Shown piece after piece: positions 18,759 to 28,367 of a DNA stretch of 64,000 nt; positions within the stretch are counted from its first letter, which is position 1, and every line of letters begins with the position of its first letter. The DNA is taken from positions 62,001 to 126,000 of the forward strand of contig CAYMMX010000004.1 in assembly GCA_964391675.1 (NCBI GenBank), written 5' to 3'. The DNA comes from CAYMMX01 sp964391675. Lineage in GTDB: Bacteria; Cyanobacteriota; Vampirovibrionia; Gastranaerophilales; Gastranaerophilaceae. Both the position numbers and the translations under genes were made by a program. The notes under the pieces were generated by a model. That model was given only the letters and a program-made list of their open reading frames with translations, had not been told where the DNA came from and ran no database searches.

Positions 18759-18770
18759 TTAAAATTTTTA
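18736..18770. terminator. AT-only inverted repeat overlapping the dehydrogenase stop codon
   Basis: Arms 18736-18750 and 18756-18770 are perfectly complementary with a 5-base spacer and contain only A and T. The stop codon lies in the right arm. It could be a weak terminator, since no other candidate follows this operon. Confidence 0.4.
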
Positions 18771-18849
18771 ATGATAATGTGCATTTAATTTTGTTATTTT
18801 ATTAAACATATTCTTTCTTTTTGGTTGCTTTTAATATAGAATTGAATGT

Positions 18850-19968
18850 ATGAGTATTAAAATTTTTTCTAAAATGACAATATTAGACAGATATATCTTA
18901 AAACAGGTAATTGAAGTCTTTATTGCAGGAATTTTTATTTTTACGTCAATCATTTTTGCTTCTGATACTTTTATCACATTAATCAAACAGATTTCCCTTT
19001 ACGGGATTCCTTTTAAAATCGCATTAATGATTATAATTTTAAATTTACCATCTGTTTTTGTTATGACGATTCCAATGGGAGTATTGCTTGCAACAGTTAT
19101 GACACTGAATAAATTAAGCTTGGCTTCAGAGATTACCGTTATGCGTTCATGCGGGATTGGAATTAACAGAATAGCAAAATCTATTTTTATTTTTTCAGCA
19201 ATTATGTGTCTTATGAGCTTTATTATAAATGAGACAATTGTTCCTATTGCCACTAAGCAGTCAAAAGATTTAGCTCTTTGGGCATTAGGACAAAAAAATA
19301 TTCCTGAAGGTAAGCAGAATTTTATTTTTAAAGAGCTTAAAGATAACGGTAATTTAAGAAGACTTTTTTATGTAGGATATTGTAAAGATAAAATTCTTCA
19401 CAATATTACAGTTTTAGACTTATCTAAAGATGATACAATTCAGGTATTACAAGCTCAAGACGGTTCTACTTCTCCAAGCGGTTGGGAGTTCAATAGAGGA
19501 GCAATTTATACAGTAGCAAAAGAGGGTAAAATTTTAAATACAACTTTTTTTGAAAACTCTGTAGCACAGTTTGGTATTGATTTATCAAAGGAATTGCGGC
19601 AAAACGTTGCTAAAGAACATAATTTTACCTCGTTGGTTAATTATATTTATACTCACAGAAATCAAATATCAGAGCAGCTTGATATGTACTTTGTGCAATT
19701 ATTTGATAAAATTGCATTACCAATAACTACAATAGTCTTGGTTATCGTAGGTGTTCCTCTTGCTATCACTCCACCTAGAGTTCGTTATAATAGAGGTTTT
19801 TTGTTTAGTATTTTAATTATTTTTGCATACTATTTAATCAGAGCTTTATCCATTTCTTTTGGAGAAGCAGGAACATTACCTCCGTTTTTAGCTGCTTGGA
19901 TGGCTAATATTGTTTTATTTATTATTGGTTCTTTTCTATATTACAAAAAGGTTTATACAATAACTTAA
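18850..19968 (+). CDS. LptF/LptG family LPS export permease
   Basis: Inner-membrane permease (YjgP/YjgQ family) that works with LptB to extract lipopolysaccharide. The 372 residues show the family layout: three N-terminal helices within the first 120 residues (DRYILKQVIEVFIAGIFIFT at the start), a periplasmic beta-jellyroll of about 150 residues, then three C-terminal helices. The MRSCGIGINRI coupling segment lies in the first half. A second family member (38924-40051) sits beside lptB; the two would form the heterodimer, but which is LptF and which LptG cannot be decided here. No clear ribosome site precedes the start. Confidence 0.87.
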   Translation: MSIKIFSKMTILDRYILKQVIEVFIAGIFIFTSIIFASDTFITLIKQISLYGIPFKIALMIIILNLPSVFVMTIPMGVLLATVMTLNKLSLASEITVMRSCGIGINRIAKSIFIFSAIMCLMSFIINETIVPIATKQSKDLALWALGQKNIPEGKQNFIFKELKDNGNLRRLFYVGYCKDKILHNITVLDLSKDDTIQVLQAQDGSTSPSGWEFNRGAIYTVAKEGKILNTTFFENSVAQFGIDLSKELRQNVAKEHNFTSLVNYIYTHRNQISEQLDMYFVQLFDKIALPITTIVLVIVGVPLAITPPRVRYNRGFLFSILIIFAYYLIRALSISFGEAGTLPPFLAAWMANIVLFIIGSFLYYKKVYTIT

Positions 19969-19972
19969 ATTT

Positions 19973-20449
19973 TTACTTATTAGTTGAAGAAAGATTGTTT
20001 TTGATAAAATTTATAACACATCCTGCAAACCCGCCAAGTGCTATAAATGTAAAAGTTGGCCTAAGACTTTTTGTATAGTTATTTAATTTAGAAAATTCTA
20101 TACTTTTGGTTTCAGAGGCAATATCCCTAAGTTTTTCAAGTAATGTTAAAACTTCAATCGGATAAGGTTTTTTAATTTTATCTTTCAAATTCTTTTCATT
20201 ACAGATTTTTATAAATTGATCATAACCATCAACTTTCGGGGTGGTATTTTTTATTATTTCTATTTCTTGTTTTACTTTTTGAGCTGCCTTCTTGTATATT
20301 TTTTTTGTTTCTAAAACGTATAAGTCATCTTTTTCTTGTGGTGTAACAGGTAATAACCATTTTAAAGAATAACCCGCAACTGCACCTTGTGCAATTGCGC
20401 AGGTGTAATTCGGGGAAGTTCTATCTTTTTTAACCGCATTTACTGACAT
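19973..20449 (-). CDS. Unknown small protein with two hydrophobic segments
   Basis: 158 residues with no known motif. One hydrophobic stretch lies near the N-terminus (about 17-36, CAIAQGAVAGYSLKWLLPV) and another near the C-terminus (about 131-150, TFIALGGFAGCVINFI). Between them is a charged helical region. It could be a membrane hairpin or a protein with two anchors. It converges on the LptF/G gene, leaving only 4 bases between the stops. Lineage-specific by appearance. No function proposed. Confidence 0.55.
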   Translation of the reverse strand: MSVNAVKKDRTSPNYTCAIAQGAVAGYSLKWLLPVTPQEKDDLYVLETKKIYKKAAQKVKQEIEIIKNTTPKVDGYDQFIKICNEKNLKDKIKKPYPIEVLTLLEKLRDIASETKSIEFSKLNNYTKSLRPTFTFIALGGFAGCVINFIKNNLSSTNK

Positions 20450-20519
20450 AGTTAGTAAGCCTTTATTTACTGAATAAAAATATGCTAGTGCTTATTTAAA
20501 TTGTATGCAGTTTATCATT

Positions 20520-21563
20520 TTATTTTTTCTTTGTCAATAGGTTAAATAGATTAATTATAAACATAATGGCGATTAGTGTAATTATATATATAATATAATG
20601 CTTAATTGAGCCTACAAAATAAGAAGCAATTGCTCCAGCAGCAATTGCAACTGAGGTTAGAATTGCAACTGTCATGTTTTGGGTAAAACCGGCTTTGAGC
20701 AACTTATGATGAATATGCTCTGAGTCAGGGGCAAAGGGTGATTTGCCTTTGGAAATTCTTCTAAGAGAAGCATATGTAATATCAATAATCGGTACAGCTA
20801 AAACAACAAAAGGAATTATTATAGCAAGAGCGGCGGCTTTCATCACTCCCGTTATAGATAAGGTTGCAAGTAAAAAACCTGAAAATAATGCTCCTGAATC
20901 CCCCATAAATATTTTTGCTGGATTGAAGTTATAGGTCAAAAAGGCAAGCATAGATCCTGCCAATATAAACCCTATTAATGCGCTAATCGGATTTGGTGGA
21001 ACCATAGATACTGCAATAATTCCTAATGCTATTGAGTTGACAGTTATTACTGATCCGGCTAATCCATCGACTCCATCAATAAAATTTACAGCGTTGCTTA
21101 TTCCGACTATCCATAAAATTGTAATAATATATGATAAATAATAGTTAAGGTGAATCTCTCCGCCAAAAGGGTTTATCATAGAATCAATTCTTACACCTAA
21201 TAGATATACTAGTGTTGCTATTGCTATTTGTATAAATAATTTAAATTTAGCATTTAAGGTGTAAATATCATCTACCAGACCCAGTAAAAACATCATGGTG
21301 CTTCCCAAAAGTATTCCTGATAGCAGGCTTCCATAAGGATAATAACTTAAAAAGACCAGGAATAAAAAAGTAAGCATCGTGCTTGACCAAATTGCAATTC
21401 CGCCTAGTCTGGAAATAGGTTTGGTATGAATTTTTCTTTCATTTGGAACATCTATTAACCCTTGTTTTTTTGAATAAGAAATTACAAGTGGTACAATAAA
21501 TACCCCTAAAAGATAGGATATTATTGCTCCAATTATATGTGCTTCTTGTAATTTAATTATCAT
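20520..21563 (-). CDS. wecA: Undecaprenyl-phosphate GlcNAc-1-phosphate transferase (WecA/TagO type)
   Basis: Polyprenyl-phosphate sugar-1-phosphate transferase that starts a lipid-linked glycan such as O-antigen or another surface polymer. The 347 residues hold about ten membrane helices and the family motifs GLVDDIY (the Mg-binding DD), NAVNFIDGVDGLAG, FNPAKIFMGDSGA and the late EHIHHKLL (HxHH). The last motif separates WecA/TagO enzymes from MraY. glyA lies 9 bases upstream on the same strand, so the two are likely cotranscribed. tagO is an equally fitting symbol. Confidence 0.9.
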   Translation of the reverse strand: MIIKLQEAHIIGAIISYLLGVFIVPLVISYSKKQGLIDVPNERKIHTKPISRLGGIAIWSSTMLTFLFLVFLSYYPYGSLLSGILLGSTMMFLLGLVDDIYTLNAKFKLFIQIAIATLVYLLGVRIDSMINPFGGEIHLNYYLSYIITILWIVGISNAVNFIDGVDGLAGSVITVNSIALGIIAVSMVPPNPISALIGFILAGSMLAFLTYNFNPAKIFMGDSGALFSGFLLATLSITGVMKAAALAIIIPFVVLAVPIIDITYASLRRISKGKSPFAPDSEHIHHKLLKAGFTQNMTVAILTSVAIAAGAIASYFVGSIKHYIIYIITLIAIMFIINLFNLLTKKK

Positions 21564-21572
21564 GATTTTTCC

Positions 21573-22808
21573 TTAATACAGAGGATATTTTAGGCAAAGT
21601 TTTGTTGATCTTTCTCTTAAGTTTTTTAAACCTTGTTCATTATCGGATGAAAATACTGCAGATGCAATAATTTTTGCAACTTCTGTCATATCATCTTCAA
21701 TAAATCCTCTGGTTGTAACAGCAGGTGTACCTAATCTTACTCCGCTTGTAATAAATGGGCTTTGTGGATCATTAGGAACAGTATTTTTATTAGCAGTTAT
21801 TCCAACAACTTCTAAAACATTTGCTATATCTTTACCTGTTTTATTATATTTTCTCAAGTCTAAAGTCATTAAGTGATTTTCTGTGCAACCACCTACTATA
21901 TCCATAGCTTCATCCATTAAACTTAAAGCAAGTGTTTTTGCATTTTTGACTATTTGTTTAGCATACTCAATAAATTCAGGTTTCGAGGCTTCCATTAATG
22001 CGATTGCTTTACCGGCAATAATATGTTCTAAAGGGCCACCTTGAATTCCGGGAAACACTGCTTTATCTATTCCTGCTGAGTGTTCTTCGGTACACATAAT
22101 AATTCCGCCCCTAGGTCCTCTTAAGGATTTATGAGTTGTTGTTGTTATAAAATGAGCATATCCTGATGGTGAAGGATGAACACCTGCCGCAACAAGTCCG
22201 GCTATATGGGCAATATCTGCCATTAAATAAGCACCTACGCTATCGGCAATTTCTCTAAATCTTTTAAAATCTATTATTTTAGAATAATTACTTGCACCGC
22301 ATATAATCATTTTAGGATTATGTTCTTGAGCTAATTTTTCTACTTCTTCATAATTTATACATCCGTTTTCATCAACTCCGTAGCTTACAATGTTAAAGTA
22401 CATTCCTGAAAAGTTAACGGGTGAACCATGTGATAAATGTCCTCCATTCGATAAATCCATACCCAAAACAGTATCACCTTGTTTTAGCGCATAAAGAAAA
22501 ACCGCCATGTTTGCTTGAGCACCACTGTGAGGCTGGACATTTGCATGGTCAACTTTGAATAATTTTTTGGCACGTTCTTGTGCTAGTTCTTCAATGAAAT
22601 CAACGTTCTCACATCCGTTATAAAATCTTTTATGAGGCTTGCCTTCAGCATATTTATTTGTTAAAACACTCCCACAGGCAGCCATAATTGCAGGAGAGGT
22701 AAAATTTTCGCTTGCAATAAGCTCGATTGTGTTTTGTTGTCGCTTAAGTTCTTTTTCAATATATTCTGCGATTTGTGGATCAACTTGCTTTATTATATCT
22801 AACTCCAT
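21573..22808 (-). CDS. glyA: Serine hydroxymethyltransferase
   Basis: PLP enzyme converting serine and tetrahydrofolate to glycine and 5,10-methylene-THF. The 411-residue length is standard. The PLP lysine lies in TTTTHKSLRGPRGG, and N-terminal SENFTSPAI and ANVQPHSGAQAN are family signatures. It provides one-carbon units; another folate gene (5-formyl-THF cyclo-ligase, 27786-28304) lies 5 kb away. A GGGGGT-type site precedes the ATG. Confidence 0.97.
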   Translation of the reverse strand: MELDIIKQVDPQIAEYIEKELKRQQNTIELIASENFTSPAIMAACGSVLTNKYAEGKPHKRFYNGCENVDFIEELAQERAKKLFKVDHANVQPHSGAQANMAVFLYALKQGDTVLGMDLSNGGHLSHGSPVNFSGMYFNIVSYGVDENGCINYEEVEKLAQEHNPKMIICGASNYSKIIDFKRFREIADSVGAYLMADIAHIAGLVAAGVHPSPSGYAHFITTTTHKSLRGPRGGIIMCTEEHSAGIDKAVFPGIQGGPLEHIIAGKAIALMEASKPEFIEYAKQIVKNAKTLALSLMDEAMDIVGGCTENHLMTLDLRKYNKTGKDIANVLEVVGITANKNTVPNDPQSPFITSGVRLGTPAVTTRGFIEDDMTEVAKIIASAVFSSDNEQGLKNLRERSTKLCLKYPLY

Positions 22809-22936
22809 TAATACCCCCCTTAAAATCTAATAATATTTAATACTTTGTTTCTTAATTCTAATTATAAGATAAACATAAAAATTGGAGATATATTTATTGT
22901 ATTTTATTTGCAATATTTCTAAATATTGTTTTATAT

Positions 22937-22974
22937 AAAAAAGAGAACCGATTAAAGTTATCAGTCCTCTTTTT
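22937..22974 (-). terminator. Terminator downstream of the LysM gene
   Basis: Arms 22937-22945 and 22967-22974 (AAAAAGAG/CTCTTTTT), with a further imperfect inner pairing, form a hairpin. The minus-strand transcript ends in U residues. It separates the LysM gene from glyA. Confidence 0.6.
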
Positions 22975-22997
22975 GTATTTTTAGTGTTTATTTTTAT

Positions 22998-23549
22998 TTA
23001 ATCCATTGGAATAATTAATGTTTGTCCTATTTGTAAATTGTTTGGATTTGACATATTGTTTGATTGTTTTATTTTATCAATTTTAGAAAGGTCATAACTG
23101 CCATAAAATCTTATTATTATTCCAGCAAGTGTATCACCGCTTTTTACAGTATAAGTCTCTGAACCTTTTGGTACAGTTGCAGTTTCAGTAACACTTGTTT
23201 TATCTGCAGGAATAAAAGTTAATCTAGCTTTTTCTTTTGTTGGTTTTACCGGTTCCACAACGTCAGCTGAATTGTTTCCATGCACAGAAAAACTAAGCAA
23301 AGTTGTCATAATAAGCATTGCAATTGCTCCGGCAATAAAACCTGTAGCAAGATAAATTCCTGGAGATTTATCTTCTTTTTGATTTACTCTAAAATTTTGC
23401 CATAAAACATCAAGTTCTTTTTCTTTATTAGCTCTTACATAAATCCCGGGAGACGCATCATAAGGTTGCTTTTTATTTCTTGAGAGTTCTTCAAGAACAA
23501 GCATTCTTTCCTTTGATAAATTTGATCGTCTTAAGGTAGAACTTTTCAT
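22998..23549 (-). CDS. LysM-domain membrane protein
   Basis: 183 residues: a charged cytosolic head (1-63), one membrane helix (about 65-88), a linker and a C-terminal LysM domain (about 132-182: YTVKSGDTLAGIIIRFYG through NNLQIGQTLIIP). LysM binds peptidoglycan glycan chains, so this type II protein would tie the inner membrane to the wall. The short motif SPGIY occurs twice, at 33-37 and again at 62-66 just before the helix. An AAGGA site lies upstream of ATG. Confidence 0.85.
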   Translation of the reverse strand: MKSSTLRRSNLSKERMLVLEELSRNKKQPYDASPGIYVRANKEKELDVLWQNFRVNQKEDKSPGIYLATGFIAGAIAMLIMTTLLSFSVHGNNSADVVEPVKPTKEKARLTFIPADKTSVTETATVPKGSETYTVKSGDTLAGIIIRFYGSYDLSKIDKIKQSNNMSNPNNLQIGQTLIIPMD

Positions 23550-23579
23550 AATCTCACCATTCCTTCTCTCTTATAATAC

Positions 23580-23609
23580 ATGATATTAGCAATTTATGGG
23601 TTTTGTCAA
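23580..23609 (-). promoter_or_regulatory. Promoter of the LysM gene (TTGACA-18-TATCAT)
   Basis: On the minus strand, TTGACA (23609-23604) is followed after 18 bases by TATCAT (23585-23580), about 30 bases upstream of the start codon. Confidence 0.5.
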
Positions 23610-23770
23610 GAAATATACAATTCGTATTACATTTCGCAACATTTGTACTATCATGCTGTTTAAAACTCGTGAAGAATATTTTTTGCTAGTTTATTATTTA
23701 AAATACATTATTCAAACGAGAAGATACAAAAAAATTATTCTTCTCATTGACACTTATTGAATCGATGGTA

Positions 23771-25897
23771 TTAATTATTAATTAATTGCCAATCAAGACT
23801 TAATTTTCTTAGTTCATTTAATGATTTTGGATTAGAAACCATAGACTGTATTGTAAACTTAAGGACATCTGTTAAGGCATATGAAAATTTATCAGTACCG
23901 TCACCACCGTATTTATGAGTTAACTCATGTAAAGTAGTTGCCAGAACATCAGAGAATGAACTTTTATTTATATAATTCCTGTCTATCCAAAAACCTATAG
24001 TAGTAGCATTTTTATAATCTATAATTGCTTCAGCTAAATAATTTCTGGATAAATCACTTTCACTTGCTGATTCAGGATTAAATAAATATATTTTAGGATT
24101 CATTTCTGTTGGTGTAAATTTACCTGCTTGATGTAAATTTTGAAATTGTGCAAGTGCTTTTTTCATTATTGCAATTTTTTTAATTTCAATTTCTGTCGGG
24201 TTAAGAGGAGTATGATTCCTTACTTTTTTTAAGAAATTAAGGATATTTTCCATTCCGATAAAGCTAAAGTTAGAATTACAAACTTTATAGCCTTTACTGT
24301 TTAAATCTGCTATTAAATTTGAATTAGGCATGCTAAAGCCCAGACTAATATATTTTTCAGGGAATTTTATTTTAATGAAGGAACTTTGTATTCCTCTGGC
24401 TATTCCATCCAAAATATTTTTTGAAATACCTCCTTTATCCCAATATTCTCTCATTGTATTTAATATTTCTATTTTATCTTCATTATTGCTTTTACTTGTA
24501 AAATATTTAAATAAAATTGGTAAATCCCCTTCCGTTAGAGACAGCCTGTCTCTTGATATATCTAAAATTTCTCTTGGCGGTTTTTCTTTGAAAAATATGT
24601 TAAACCCTTCCAAACCTTGCCAGTTGTTTTTGAATTCGAACTTTTGTCCTGCAATATATAAACTTCCAAATTCCTTTTCATTTAGTTTTTTAATACCCAA
24701 AAACTCATTTTCAAAATCAATATTGTGAAAATCTTTGTTGCCTGAGTGATAGAAGTAATTTATTGCTGCACTGAATGAATCAATTAATTTTGTATCACTT
24801 GTTTCAAACTCTAAGTAGTTACCCTCTATTTTTGGGATATTTTCAAGTGAATAACTTAATACTTTTTTGGCATTTAGTGAAGATTTTCTCAGGTTATACT
24901 TTATTGACCAATTTGCTGAACCTATATTTATGCAATCTGCATCGGTGTCTTTTAGGATTTTTAAAATAGACATTTTTAATCCTTCACCATAGTTTCCTGC
25001 GGCAGTTGAATCATTTTTCTTTTGAGTTTCACCTAATAATAGGGCCTTATCTGCGGTGTATTCACTTTCTCCTGAAATTTTAATCCTATATTTATTTTTA
25101 TTGAATATATTCTTTTGTGGTTCAATTTCAAATTTAACGCCGTCCAAAGTATGTCCATGACCATCGTAGAAATTTTGTAATATGTCTCTGGCTATTTTTT
25201 CGTAACTCCAGTTCACAGAATCCGCATAACCTTCTGATATATTTGTTTCAACATTGTATGCATTTATATATTTGCTTAGTTTTTCCTTTTTAACTATTAC
25301 TGCGTCTGTCATTGGTAATCTAAATTCTACTTTTCCATTTTCAGTAAATTCTGGAACTATAAAGGTTTTTGAATTTGTATTAATTTTTTTAGGGATATAG
25401 TTTGGCTCCAGTATATAATGATATTTGGGGTATTCGGTTATTATATTTCTGGGAGGATTCATAGGATCATAATCCAATTTAAAACTTGATATATCTAGTT
25501 GCTCATTTTTCTTTAATATTTCATAGTTAGGCCCAAGTGCCATTAAACTTTTTGTCGAAACAGGGTCATTTATTGCAGAGTATAATTGCAATGATTTATT
25601 ATCTGTAGTTAAAATTGTATCAAGTGTTTTTTTTAAATCTATTGTGTCAGTTAAATTATCGCTTATGGTTTTACCTAAGCTTATTGAATCTTTTAATACT
25701 TTTGCTTTATTTTTTCTAATAAGTAAAGCTGCAGTAATTGCAGATGCGGTTGTTCCGGCGATAAGTGCGGTCGCAATATATTTCGTTGAATTTTTTGAGC
25801 CGATTTTCTTGGTTTCAGGTGTAGTTTTACCTGTTTTTATTGTGTTGTTATTTTTTTGGAAATTAACACTCTTGGGCTGAATACTATAAATTTTCAT
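23771..25897 (-). CDS. GHKL-type ATPase fused to an HExxH metallopeptidase, membrane-anchored
   Basis: 708 residues. It opens MKIYSIQPKSVNFQKNN and then has one hydrophobic segment (about 38-60). Residues about 228-350 carry hallmarks of a GHKL (Hsp90/MutL/kinase-type) ATP-binding fold: the N-box-like ARDILQNFYDG (N242, D245) and the glycine lid GNYGEGLKMS (301-310). A later ISRDRLSL segment resembles the S5-like region after such ATPases. Near the C-terminus HELTH (657-661), with the following K-Y-G-G-D-G-T-D-K-F-S-Y, looks like a zinc-peptidase site (H657, E658, H661 and a downstream acidic residue). I know no named family with this order. The gene stands alone, and its product may be an ATP-gated protease or an effector; both are inference. 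Confidence 0.7.
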   Translation of the reverse strand: MKIYSIQPKSVNFQKNNNTIKTGKTTPETKKIGSKNSTKYIATALIAGTTASAITAALLIRKNKAKVLKDSISLGKTISDNLTDTIDLKKTLDTILTTDNKSLQLYSAINDPVSTKSLMALGPNYEILKKNEQLDISSFKLDYDPMNPPRNIITEYPKYHYILEPNYIPKKINTNSKTFIVPEFTENGKVEFRLPMTDAVIVKKEKLSKYINAYNVETNISEGYADSVNWSYEKIARDILQNFYDGHGHTLDGVKFEIEPQKNIFNKNKYRIKISGESEYTADKALLLGETQKKNDSTAAGNYGEGLKMSILKILKDTDADCINIGSANWSIKYNLRKSSLNAKKVLSYSLENIPKIEGNYLEFETSDTKLIDSFSAAINYFYHSGNKDFHNIDFENEFLGIKKLNEKEFGSLYIAGQKFEFKNNWQGLEGFNIFFKEKPPREILDISRDRLSLTEGDLPILFKYFTSKSNNEDKIEILNTMREYWDKGGISKNILDGIARGIQSSFIKIKFPEKYISLGFSMPNSNLIADLNSKGYKVCNSNFSFIGMENILNFLKKVRNHTPLNPTEIEIKKIAIMKKALAQFQNLHQAGKFTPTEMNPKIYLFNPESASESDLSRNYLAEAIIDYKNATTIGFWIDRNYINKSSFSDVLATTLHELTHKYGGDGTDKFSYALTDVLKFTIQSMVSNPKSLNELRKLSLDWQLINN

Positions 25898-26025
25898 TAA
25901 TTTTAACTCTATTCCATACCTACGTGATTAATTTGTTACAAAACATATGAAGATAAAAATTTGCTAGTTTAGTTTGCTTTATTTAATAAAGTTAACAATA
26001 TAGTCTGTGTGTAACAATACAAAGA

Positions 26026-26103
26026 TGTCTACATTAAACAGAGTATTTCTTGGTTGTGGTATTAAGGTAAGCAATATATGTGACGAATATTTGAATGTAG
26101 ACA
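26026..26103 (+). other. Stem-loop in the 5' region of the large TPR gene
   Basis: Arms 26026-26035 (TGTCTACATT) and 26094-26103 (AATGTAGACA) are perfectly complementary, and pairing can extend inward imperfectly. The right arm ends 21 bases before the ATG of the TPR gene. It may be a leader RNA structure. I see no match to a riboswitch class I know. Confidence 0.4.
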
Positions 26104-26124
26104 CTATACCAGTAGGAGTTATTC

Positions 26125-27783
26125 ATGCTCGAACAGTCAGTTATATGTTCAAATTTGACACTTAATTTGGAAAAAGCAAAACATTCATTAGAAAAAGCTC
26201 GTGATGCACACGAAAGATATTTGTTAAAATTGCAAGACCAAGATTTGCAAGATGCAATTGAAAATTATATTAGTGCAATTAAGTATGACCCAAGCATGCC
26301 GGAAAGTTATTACAGGCTTGCAAGTTTAATGTGGGAAAATGGTCAGATAGGGATTCAGACAGCGATTGAACAATGCAAAACCGCTATATCTTTGGCTCCT
26401 AAAAATATTAATGCACACATATATGCCGGTTATTTTATGAAGTTAGCTAATGATTTTAAAGCTGCCGAGAAGGAATTTAAGGATGCAATTAAGCTTGGCG
26501 GAATTAATTCCGCAAGACCAAGATTGATGCTTTCTTTATCAATATTGCATAAAATGAATGTTGAAAAAATTACAGTAAAAGAATTTGCGAAGTGTCTATA
26601 TTATTTATTTACCGGAGGATTGATTTTTGCTTGGGATTTTGCTTTCTTAAAGATGCTGTATAAAAATTTTTCTGAAGCATTTTCTGTCATGTGTTACAAA
26701 TCCAGTGGAGAGTTCTTTGAGTACTTTAATAAGTATAATAAAGCAATTTGTGTTTATAAAAAAGCTATTAATAAAACTCAAAGAGGCGAATTTTTTTATC
26801 ATAAACTGGCAGATATTTGCATAAAAGCAAATAATAACGAAACCGCTTTAGATTGTTATAAAAAAGCATTAGATTCAAATCCTAATAATAAAGAGCTTCT
26901 AATTAAATTAGCTACGGTTACTCAAACATTTTTCCCGGAAAATGTAGATGAAGCCATTGATTATTATAATAAACTTTTAGAATTAGAAGAAGATACTTCT
27001 AAAATATATTACGAATTAGGTCATTTATACCTAAAAAAATCAGATAAAATCCATGCTATAGTAGCTTTTAAATTAGCTTTGGAAAAAGATTGCGATAATC
27101 CTTTTTATAATAATTCTCTTGCATATGCTTATGTTCAGGCAGAATTATATGATGAAGCAATTGAATATTACCAAAAAGCAGTAAAATTAAACCCTGATAA
27201 AGAATGGACTTCTATTGTTTGTCAAGCTTTGGGCTCAATTTATTTTCAAATTAAAGAAAATCACGAAGCTGCAATTGCCTCTTTTCAGGCTGGAGCCATT
27301 TTAGATCCTGAGAACAGTGAAATTTATTTATCATTAGGAGATGTTTATATGTCTGAAAATGACTTAGATAATGCAATTAGAACCTATTGTGAATCAATTA
27401 ATATTAATTCACAAGATTACAGGGCATATTCTAAATTAGGTATTGCACTTTGGGAAAAAGATTATATAGAAGAAGCTATCGTTGCTTATCATAGAGCAAT
27501 TGATTTAAATCCCGAGTACGATATCGCACATAATAATTTAGGCGTTATTTATCTTGATGGTATTGGTACTGCTGATGAGGCTTTATCTTATTTTAAATTG
27601 GCTATTAATATAAATCCTAATTATACTTTAGCTTATTTTAATGCAGGTCGTGCAGCTCAGATTATCGGTGAGTTTAGTGTGGCTGCTGAGTATTATCAAA
27701 TGGCTTTGGATTTAAATAAATTAACAGATGAGCTTGACGAAAATGATATTAAAGACAGGCTTTATGGACTATTTAACGCTTAA
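26125..27783 (+). CDS. Large cytosolic TPR protein
   Basis: 552 residues, almost entirely TPR units in two blocks (about 40-140 and 195-535) with the A-I-x-x-Y-x-K-A-I-x-L-x-P pattern in most. The blocks are separated by a more hydrophobic, aromatic insert (about 150-195, including LYYLFTGGLIFAWDFAFL) that could be a membrane-associated hairpin. There is no signal peptide. An AGGAG site 5 bases before ATG fixes the start. The partner is unknown. It is the third and largest TPR protein in the window. Confidence 0.8.
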   Translation: MLEQSVICSNLTLNLEKAKHSLEKARDAHERYLLKLQDQDLQDAIENYISAIKYDPSMPESYYRLASLMWENGQIGIQTAIEQCKTAISLAPKNINAHIYAGYFMKLANDFKAAEKEFKDAIKLGGINSARPRLMLSLSILHKMNVEKITVKEFAKCLYYLFTGGLIFAWDFAFLKMLYKNFSEAFSVMCYKSSGEFFEYFNKYNKAICVYKKAINKTQRGEFFYHKLADICIKANNNETALDCYKKALDSNPNNKELLIKLATVTQTFFPENVDEAIDYYNKLLELEEDTSKIYYELGHLYLKKSDKIHAIVAFKLALEKDCDNPFYNNSLAYAYVQAELYDEAIEYYQKAVKLNPDKEWTSIVCQALGSIYFQIKENHEAAIASFQAGAILDPENSEIYLSLGDVYMSENDLDNAIRTYCESININSQDYRAYSKLGIALWEKDYIEEAIVAYHRAIDLNPEYDIAHNNLGVIYLDGIGTADEALSYFKLAININPNYTLAYFNAGRAAQIIGEFSVAAEYYQMALDLNKLTDELDENDIKDRLYGLFNA

Positions 27784-27785
27784 TT

Positions 27786-28304
27786 TTAGATTTCGTCTAT
27801 AATTGCGTCAACCTGTACATCAAATTCATCAAAAGGTAGGCTGTCAACAAGTAATGAACTGGGTATCGGAACAATTCTAAATGCTTGTTTAGCATTATCA
27901 GCTAAAAATTTATCGTAGTAACCTTTGCCATATCCCAATCTGTAGAAGTCTTTGCTTACCATTAAAGCCGGAATAAAGATTAGATCTAAAAAATCGGCAG
28001 TAATAGATTGAGTTAGTGGTTCTTGAGTATTGAACTCTGAGGTTTTTAGTTTATCCCCCTTTTTATATAAACAGACTTCTAGGTTTTCATCTTTTAATCT
28101 GGGTAGGTAAAAATTTTTACTGTCCTCAAGCAAAGGTAATAAGTTTACCTCTTTTTTCAAAGGATAAAATATCATTACGTTTTTTGATTCTTTATATATA
28201 TCGAGTTTACGAATATTTAATATAATTTTTTCGCTTATAGCTTCTATGTTAAGCGAATTTCTTATTCCTTTAGCTTTTTTTCGCAATTCAATCTTTGATA
28301 ACAT
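27786..28304 (-). CDS. 5-formyltetrahydrofolate cyclo-ligase
   Basis: ATP-dependent enzyme returning 5-formyl-THF to the active folate pool as 5,10-methenyl-THF. The 172 residues show the N-terminal K-x-x-L/I-R-K-K-A helix, the DLIFIPALMVS strand and the diagnostic RLGYGKGYYDKFL motif (ATP and substrate site). Length is normal. It converges with the TPR gene: only 2 bases separate the stops. Also called fthC or mthfs; I leave the symbol open. Confidence 0.92.
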   Translation of the reverse strand: MLSKIELRKKAKGIRNSLNIEAISEKIILNIRKLDIYKESKNVMIFYPLKKEVNLLPLLEDSKNFYLPRLKDENLEVCLYKKGDKLKTSEFNTQEPLTQSITADFLDLIFIPALMVSKDFYRLGYGKGYYDKFLADNAKQAFRIVPIPSSLLVDSLPFDEFDVQVDAIIDEI

Positions 28305-28367
28305 CTTTTTATTATATAATTATTTTATTGATAAAACAAAACATTAAGAGATATAAAGGTATATAAA

